Assembly (NCBI GenBank): GCA_001515985.1
Contig: LOET01000023.1
Location: 1 to 45,142 of the forward strand
Source of the DNA: Sphingomonadales bacterium BRH_c3
GTDB lineage: Bacteria; Pseudomonadota; Alphaproteobacteria; Sphingomonadales; Sphingomonadaceae
DNA length: 45,142 bases
Direction: 5' to 3'
Shown: one piece after another, positions 39,433 to 45,142 of the stretch
How the letters are laid out: the number at the start of each line of letters is the position of its first letter
Position numbering within the stretch: position 1 is the first letter of the stretch
Made by a program: the position numbers and the translations under genes
The notes under the pieces: generated by a model
What the model was told of the DNA's origin: nothing
The model's input: the letters and a program-made list of their open reading frames with translations, nothing else
Databases searched by the model: none

Positions 39433-39460
39433 TTGACCTTGTGCGCAATCCTGCTAGACG
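39433..39460 (+). promoter_or_regulatory. Likely housekeeping promoter of rpsD
   Basis: TTGACC (39433-39438) and TAGACG (39455-39460) are 16 bases apart and point at rpsD. The GCTAGACG form of the -10 suits strong alphaproteobacterial promoters. The predicted leader is about 120 bases and contains a possible hairpin near 39547-39570 (GGTCGCC/GGCGATCC, one bulge). Ribosomal protein S4 is autoregulatory in other bacteria, so the leader might have a control role; that part is inference. Confidence 0.5.
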
Positions 39461-39588
39461 CGCGCCTTCGCGAATTGGCCCTGCACCCCGGTGAAGCAGT
39501 GGCCGCGCCTGGTGTACGGCCAGACGGTGCGATGCCGGGTTGAATGGTCGCCATGTGGGGCGATCCAGCTGATTGAAGGATACGACTT

Positions 39589-40203
39589 ATGTCGAAGCGC
39601 AAAAGCGCCAAGTACAAACTCGACCGCCGGATGGGTGAAAACATCTGGGGCCGCCCGAATTCCCCGGTCAACAAGCGTTCGTATGGCCCCGGCCAGCACG
39701 GCCAGCGCCGCAAGGGCAAGGTCAGCGACTTTGGCCTGCAACTGCGCGCCAAGCAGAAGCTCAAGGGCTATTACGGCGACGTGACCGAAAAGCAGTTCAA
39801 GCGCACCTATCAGGAAGCGTCGCGCATGAAGGGCGATACCAGCCAGAACCTGATCGGTCTGCTCGAACAGCGGCTCGACATGGTGGTCTATCGCGCAAAG
39901 TTTGCGCCGACGATCTTCTCGGCCCGCCAGATCGTTTCCCACGGCCACATCTATGTCAACGGCGTGAAGTGCAACATCGCAAGCCGCCGCATTGTAGTCG
40001 GCGATGTCATCAGCCTGGGCAGCAAGGCCAAGGAAATGGCGCTTGTGATCGAGGCGCAGAGCCTCCCCGAACGTGACATTCCCGACTACGTCTCGCCCGA
40101 CGGCAACGACAAGGTGACCTTCACCCGCGTGCCTAAGCTGGACGAAGTGCCTTACCCCGTGACCATGGAACCGAACCTGGTGGTCGAGTTCTATTCGCGC
40201 TAA
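39589..40203 (+). CDS. rpsD: 30S ribosomal protein S4
   Basis: 204 residues, the usual length. The N-terminus [21 protein letters not shown] is of the alphaproteobacterial type without the zinc-binding cysteines. The S4 RNA-binding domain spans about 95-155 ([31 protein letters not shown]). It starts 30S assembly by binding 16S rRNA. It is monocistronic: its own promoter lies upstream and a strong terminator follows. Confidence 0.98.
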   Translation: MSKRKSAKYKLDRRMGENIWGRPNSPVNKRSYGPGQHGQRRKGKVSDFGLQLRAKQKLKGYYGDVTEKQFKRTYQEASRMKGDTSQNLIGLLEQRLDMVVYRAKFAPTIFSARQIVSHGHIYVNGVKCNIASRRIVVGDVISLGSKAKEMALVIEAQSLPERDIPDYVSPDGNDKVTFTRVPKLDEVPYPVTMEPNLVVEFYSR

Positions 40204-40228
40204 GATCTGACGATATCGTCACGCAAGA

Positions 40229-40259
40229 GGGCGGTCCTGCGGGGCCGCCCTTTTTCTTT
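40229..40259 (+). terminator. Rho-independent terminator of rpsD
   Basis: GGGCGGTCC (40229-40237) pairs with GGGCCGCCC (40242-40250) around a TGCG loop, with one G-T wobble. The run TTTTTCTTT (40251-40259) follows directly. It starts 25 bases after the rpsD stop and ends before the convergent PchB-like copy 2. Confidence 0.93.
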
Positions 40260-40276
40260 ATTGCTTCAGGAAGGCG

Positions 40277-40573
40277 TCAACCCCTGATCCAGTGCCACTC
40301 GGCAAATTCGTAAACGATTGAGCCTTCGACCAGGCGCTCCCAGATATCGCCGACGACATCGGCCGGGATGCCGTGCGCTTCAGCCTCGGCGACAGCCGCC
40401 GCGATGACCCCCGCTTTTCTCGCCTCGTCGCGCACCGCTTCACGGCTGGGCATGATACGGGCAGCGGCGCGGATGTAGCCGAACCACGTGGCGAGCATTG
40501 CCACCAGCGCACGGTCTAGCGCATCGACCCCGGCGCGCACCTCGGCCAATCTAGTGCAATCTTCGGGGGCCAA
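40277..40573 (-). CDS. PchB-like chorismate mutase, copy 2 (degenerate active site, damaged 5' end?)
   Basis: 98 residues if TTG at 40573 is the start. The sequence APEDCTRLAEVRAGVDALD closely follows PchB (TPEDCTGLADIR...). However, the positions of PchB R31 and K42 are W30 and M41 here, so both key catalytic charges are lost. An ATG at 40584-40586, with an upstream sequence like that of copy 1 (TAGGACGCTGGCC versus GAGGACGCGGC), is off by one base. Reading through in the ORF frame gives ...DDSPLAPEDC, so a one-base loss next to the start codon is likely. It may be a repurposed binding protein, a pseudogene in progress, or the result of a sequencing error. Confidence 0.65.
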   Translation of the reverse strand: MAPEDCTRLAEVRAGVDALDRALVAMLATWFGYIRAAARIMPSREAVRDEARKAGVIAAAVAEAEAHGIPADVVGDIWERLVEGSIVYEFAEWHWIRG

Positions 40574-40640
40574 GGGACTATCGTCATGGCCAGCGTCCTA
40601 GAGGCAGGATGCGCCTCTTGTCGAGGGCCTTCCGGTCACC

Positions 40641-42632
40641 TCAGTTGCCCGCCAGCGCCTTGTCGAGGAACGTACCAATGTCAGCCAGCATCTCGGCCCG
40701 CACTTTGCTGTCGTCGAGCGCGTGCTGTTGATCGGGATATTCGCGGTAGATGACCGATTTGCCGGCCTGGCTGAGCGCCTTCTCCATCTCCTGCGCATGC
40801 CGCACTTCGACATTGAGATCGCGCGTGCCGTGGAACAGTGCGACCGGTGCGGAAAACTTCTCTGCGTGGCGGCGCGGGCTTCCTGCGGCGATATGCGGAC
40901 CTTCCCCGACATATTCGCGCACGATCCGTACATTGGTGTACCCGCGCGCATCATCGGCCAGAAAGCCGAGGTCGGTCACCGGCGCAATCGCCACCACGGC
41001 CTTGAACAGCGTGGGATCGAGCACCTGCGATTGCAGCGCCGCATAGCCGCCGTAAGACCAGCCTGCGATGGCAAGCTTCTCGGGAACAGCGATCCCTTCG
41101 CTCACCAGCCAGCGGCCCGCATCATTGATGTCGCCGATGGCCACGTCCCACGCCTTGAACCCGTTGCGGCCATACCAGGCATCGCCATACCCGGCCGAGC
41201 CGCGGTAATTGGGCTGGAGCACGGCATAGCCCTTGGCGGTGAAGTACTGCACCAGCCAGTCAAAGCCCCATTCATCGCGCGCGGCAGGACCGCCATGGGG
41301 CAGGACAATGGCGGGCAGGTCCTTTCCGTCCGAACCCGACGGAAGGGTGAGATAGGCGGGGATCACCGTCCCGTCGCGTGCCGGATAGGTTACGGGGCGC
41401 ATCTGACCCATTGCCATCCCTTCGAGCCGCTGGCGAAGCGGCAACAGCGGCTCAAGCGCGCGAGCCTGCCGGTCGAAGAGGTAAACCATCCCTGGCTGCG
41501 TATCGCTCGATGCGATCAGCAACAACTTCTGCTCGTCCGCGCTGGCTCCGACGATGTTGACCAGCGGCTGATCGGGCAGAACCTTGCCAAGATCGGCGGC
41601 GAGCTTCGCCAGTGCCTGGTCGAAATAGACGATCTGGCGCTTTTCGGTAGCATAGCTTGCGCCCACCACGCGGTTCTTGCGGCCGATCCGGATCAGCCGG
41701 TCAACGTCAACATCGCCGCGCGCCATCAGCACCTTGCCCGTGCCCGTGCCATCGAGCGTCACTTCGGCAATCGCGTCATAGCCGCCCTTGCTGACAAAAC
41801 CGATCACCACATTGCGAGCACTGTCGACTGCAAGCGGGGTCATCCGCTCGGTGCTTTGCCCATCAATCAGGAGGGATTCGAGCGGCGACCAGCTGCTGCT
41901 GCCGGGCCTGCGGAAGAAATAGCGGAAGTTGCCGGTAAGGAGCCCGTTCGAATCCCTCTGGGCCTGCATCCTGATCCGCACCTGTCCTTGCTCGTCGGCG
42001 ATGTAGCGCATCGTCGCATCGTCGGGCTGCTCGCGCAAGCGCCGTCGCGCATTGGCGGTGTCGACCAGTTCGACCCCCAGTCCGCTCCGGACGTTGCCGA
42101 GCCGGGTGCCAATCGTGGTTTCCGGCACGAAGTTGCGCGTCATGAGGATCATGCCATCCTCGCCGGCCACATCGAGCGCGAGGACATCACCCCCGAATTG
42201 GTTGAAGCCGAGCGCGCGCAGCGAATCGCGCTGGCTGATCATTTTCACATTGGTCCCGTCGCAATTGAGCGCGATCAGCCTGTCAAAGGGAACCAACAAA
42301 CCGCCATCCCCGCCGCCCATGCCCGAAAACTGGCAGACGAGTCGCACATCGCTGGCCCATTGGCACCAGTCGATGTCGACGATCTTCTCGCTGTTGGTCA
42401 GCACCGGCTTGATCTCAGCGCCCTTGGTGAAATCGATGACGTTGACGATTTCGGTATGCTCTGGCCCGGCGGAGACGAGGACGATCTTTTCGCCTGAAGG
42501 TGACAGACTGATATCGATAACGTCCGATCGCGCGCCGAATATCTCAGCCTCTGTGACCCCGGGTTGTGCCGCCAGAGGCAATGCTGCACCAAGAATCATG
42601 ACCCCGGCGGCAAACTTCAGCAATCTCGTCAT
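40641..42632 (-). CDS. Secreted S9 family (prolyl oligopeptidase-like) peptidase
   Basis: 663 residues. The signal peptide is MTRLLKFAAGVMILGAALPLAAQ. The N-terminal half is a beta-propeller-like region (for example SPSGEKIVLVSAGPE). The C-terminal alpha/beta hydrolase has the nucleophile S526 in GWSYGGYAA, Asp in FHGTRDLNVEV and His in DQQHALDD. It should cleave peptides in the periplasm, as dipeptidyl- or acylaminoacyl-peptidases do. Sphingomonads often carry many such enzymes. It is flanked by its own promoter region and has no operon partner. Confidence 0.93.
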   Translation of the reverse strand: MTRLLKFAAGVMILGAALPLAAQPGVTEAEIFGARSDVIDISLSPSGEKIVLVSAGPEHTEIVNVIDFTKGAEIKPVLTNSEKIVDIDWCQWASDVRLVCQFSGMGGGDGGLLVPFDRLIALNCDGTNVKMISQRDSLRALGFNQFGGDVLALDVAGEDGMILMTRNFVPETTIGTRLGNVRSGLGVELVDTANARRRLREQPDDATMRYIADEQGQVRIRMQAQRDSNGLLTGNFRYFFRRPGSSSWSPLESLLIDGQSTERMTPLAVDSARNVVIGFVSKGGYDAIAEVTLDGTGTGKVLMARGDVDVDRLIRIGRKNRVVGASYATEKRQIVYFDQALAKLAADLGKVLPDQPLVNIVGASADEQKLLLIASSDTQPGMVYLFDRQARALEPLLPLRQRLEGMAMGQMRPVTYPARDGTVIPAYLTLPSGSDGKDLPAIVLPHGGPAARDEWGFDWLVQYFTAKGYAVLQPNYRGSAGYGDAWYGRNGFKAWDVAIGDINDAGRWLVSEGIAVPEKLAIAGWSYGGYAALQSQVLDPTLFKAVVAIAPVTDLGFLADDARGYTNVRIVREYVGEGPHIAAGSPRRHAEKFSAPVALFHGTRDLNVEVRHAQEMEKALSQAGKSVIYREYPDQQHALDDSKVRAEMLADIGTFLDKALAGN

Positions 42633-42665
42633 GTGCGACCCCCTGTGTGTGACTCCCTGTGAGGG

Positions 42666-42693
42666 AATCTAGTCAAAGAGCTAGACGTGTAAA
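42666..42693 (-). promoter_or_regulatory. Possible promoter and inverted repeat of the S9 peptidase gene
   Basis: On the minus strand TTTACA (42688-42693) and TAGATT (42666-42671) are 16 bases apart. The inverted repeat TCTAG-N8-CTAGA (42668-42685) overlaps this -10. The predicted leader is about 30 bases. A regulator binding the repeat would compete with RNA polymerase. Weakly supported. Confidence 0.35.
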
Positions 42694-42741
42694 CCGTTGA
42701 ATAGAAATTCAAACTGCTTGTGCTGCGTAAACATCAAATTT

Positions 42742-43878
<1,137 letters not shown>

Positions 43879-43886
43879 CTAGCGCC

Positions 43887-44654
43887 TCACGCTCTCAGGC
43901 GCCAGCCTGTCTTGAAGATAAACGCGATGATCGCGGTGCAGAAGGCCAGAAAGCCGAGCGTTATGGCAAGCGACACGCCGAAATCGACATCGGCGCTGCC
44001 ATAAAACGTCCAGCGCAATCCGCTGACGAGATAGACGATGGGATTGAATAGCGCGATCGTGTCCCATGGTTTGGGCAGCATATCGATCGAATAAAAGGTG
44101 CCGCCAAGAAAGGTGAGCGGGGTGAGGAAAAGCATCGGAATGATGCCGAGCTTCTCGAAATTATCCGCCCAGATGCCCAGGATGAAACCGAAAAGGCTGA
44201 ACGCAGCGGCCACCAGCACGACGTAAATGACTGCCAGCAATGGATGCGCGATCGAATAATCGACAAACAGGTGCGCGGTTGCGAGGATGATGCTGGCCAG
44301 GATCAGACTTTTCACCGCCGCGGCCCCGACAAATCCGATCAGCGTCTCAGCCACGCCGACAGGCGCGGAGAGCAGTTCATAGATCGTGCCGGTAAAGCGC
44401 GGCATATAAATGCCGAAGCTGGCGTTGGAGGTGGTTTCACCAAGTAGCGTAAGCATCAGCAGGCCAGGGATAATGAAAGCGCCATATTCAACCCCGCCCA
44501 GATCAGGCATACGGTTGCCGATCGCGGCTCCAAAGACGATGAAATAGAGCGAGGTGGTGAGTACGGGCGCCAGTACTGACTGGAATCCCGTCCGCAGAAA
44601 GCGCAGCAGTTCGCGGGTGAAAATCGACCAGGCACCGCGGAAATTGAACGGCAT
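43887..44654 (-). CDS. ABC-2 type transporter permease
   Basis: 255 residues with about six membrane helices (for example APVLTTSLYFIVFGAAIG, LAVIYVVLVAAAFSLFGFILG, LGFLAFCTAIIAFIF). The family signature is in FEKLGIIPMLFLTPLTFLGGTFYS. Such permeases with a single ATPase export polysaccharides, drugs or heme-related substrates; NodJ/YadH-type proteins are the closest in pattern. The substrate is unknown. The start overlaps the ATPase stop by one base (TGATG). Confidence 0.93.
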   Translation of the reverse strand: MPFNFRGAWSIFTRELLRFLRTGFQSVLAPVLTTSLYFIVFGAAIGNRMPDLGGVEYGAFIIPGLLMLTLLGETTSNASFGIYMPRFTGTIYELLSAPVGVAETLIGFVGAAAVKSLILASIILATAHLFVDYSIAHPLLAVIYVVLVAAAFSLFGFILGIWADNFEKLGIIPMLFLTPLTFLGGTFYSIDMLPKPWDTIALFNPIVYLVSGLRWTFYGSADVDFGVSLAITLGFLAFCTAIIAFIFKTGWRLRA

Positions 44655-45142
44655 CAGGCGGCCTCCACTTCATTGACAAGCGAGACGAATATGTCTTCGA
44701 GGCTGCTTTCACGCTGGTCGATGCCCGTGAAATCAATCCCTTCAGCGATCAGCGCCTTGACCAGTTCAGCCACTTCTGCCTTGCCCCTGCCAGTGCCGTC
44801 ACCACCCCGATAGCGAAGGGCGGCGCCCTCGCCCTCAAGTTCGACCGGAAAGCGTGCAATCGCAGCGGGCAATGCTGCAAGCGGCGCAGCCAGCGTGATA
44901 TGCGCTTCTGTTCGCCCAAGCCGCTTCATCATCGCGTCCTTTTCATCCACCATCAGCAAGCGCCCATGGTTGATGATGCCCACACGGTCAGCCATCTCTT
45001 CGGCTTCTTCGATGTAATGCGTGGTGAGGATTACGGTAACGCCGCGCTGACGCATCTCCGCGATCAACCGCCACATGCTCTTGCGCAGTTCAACATCGAC
45101 GCCGGCTGTAGGCTCGTCGAGGAACAGCAGGTCGGGTTCATG
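44654..45142 (-). CDS. ABC transporter ATP-binding protein (3' part; 5' end outside the window)
   Basis: 162 residues are inside the window; the frame is open to the last base. Visible parts are Walker B and D-loop LLFLDEPTAGVD and the switch His in TTHYIEEAEEMADRVGIINHG. A C-terminal regulatory extension with LVKALIAEGIDFTGIDQRESSLEDIFVSL is typical of YadG/CcmA-type exporter ATPases. Walker A and the signature motif lie upstream of the cut. It pairs with the overlapping permease. Confidence 0.93.
   Translation of the reverse strand, partial: HEPDLLFLDEPTAGVDVELRKSMWRLIAEMRQRGVTVILTTHYIEEAEEMADRVGIINHGRLLMVDEKDAMMKRLGRTEAHITLAAPLAALPAAIARFPVELEGEGAALRYRGGDGTGRGKAEVAELVKALIAEGIDFTGIDQRESSLEDIFVSLVNEVEAA

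Noticed and set aside
40722-42497. 591-residue open frame antisense to the S9 peptidase
   Set aside because: It lies wholly opposite a gene with signal peptide and complete catalytic triad; long shadow frames are expected in GC-rich codon bias. It shows no domain pattern.

Overview
The window is a GC-rich chromosomal segment of an alphaproteobacterium, most likely a sphingomonad of the Erythrobacter group. The clues are the dusB-ntrB-ntrC-ntrY-ntrX run followed by hfq and hflX, a fused IspDF, a tandem-domain Hfq, and an alphaproteobacterial general-stress (EcfG-type) promoter. Almost all of it is housekeeping DNA, densely packed with many ATGA, TGATG or TAATG stop/start overlaps. I see no tRNA, rRNA, CRISPR array, insertion sequence, integrase or prophage.

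Layout. 1-129 is the tail of a membrane protein and 202-978 is mazG. 973-10204 (minus strand) reads dusB, ntrB, ntrC, ntrY, ntrX, hfq, hflX: tRNA dihydrouridylation, two nitrogen/redox two-component systems and post-transcriptional control. 10285-13340 holds ispDF and pncC, then ratA-like and lipA on the other strand. 13427-16259 holds a beta-carbonic anhydrase, an NYN/LOTUS protein and a secreted helical-repeat protein. 16563-22022 holds gyrA, a TauD-type dioxygenase, an HTH-RibB-RibA-like fusion (ribBX) and ribH, meeting enolase (eno) tail to tail. 23476-25217 is a four-gene envelope cassette resembling E. coli yqjD/yqjE/yqjK, behind an exact GGAAC-N16-CGTT promoter. 25323-31133 holds a DUF4170-like gene, greA, carB, an orphan ORF and carA. 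31312-35789 is yqeY-dnaG-rpoD. 35864-39053 is rpiB-glyA-small membrane protein-nrdR-trmJ. 39050-40573 is rpsD flanked by two PchB-like chorismate mutase paralogues. The end holds an S9 peptidase, tgt and an ABC-2 exporter that runs off the window.

I do not see a wholly new multi-gene system. The most unusual items are small and sit inside otherwise ordinary operons. They are: (i) a 72-bp palindromic element inserted in frame in carA; (ii) an Hfq with two Sm domains whose halves differ at the RNA-binding surfaces; (iii) a helix-turn-helix domain fused to RibBX, with a perfect palindrome over its promoter and start region; (iv) an orphan ORF wedged between carA and carB and overlapping both; (v) a degenerate second copy of a PchB-like gene across rpsD; and (vi) the EcfG-type promoter in front of the envelope cassette.

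All function calls come from reading motifs by eye. No database search, folding or alignment program was run, so names for small proteins and all promoter or operator calls are predictions.
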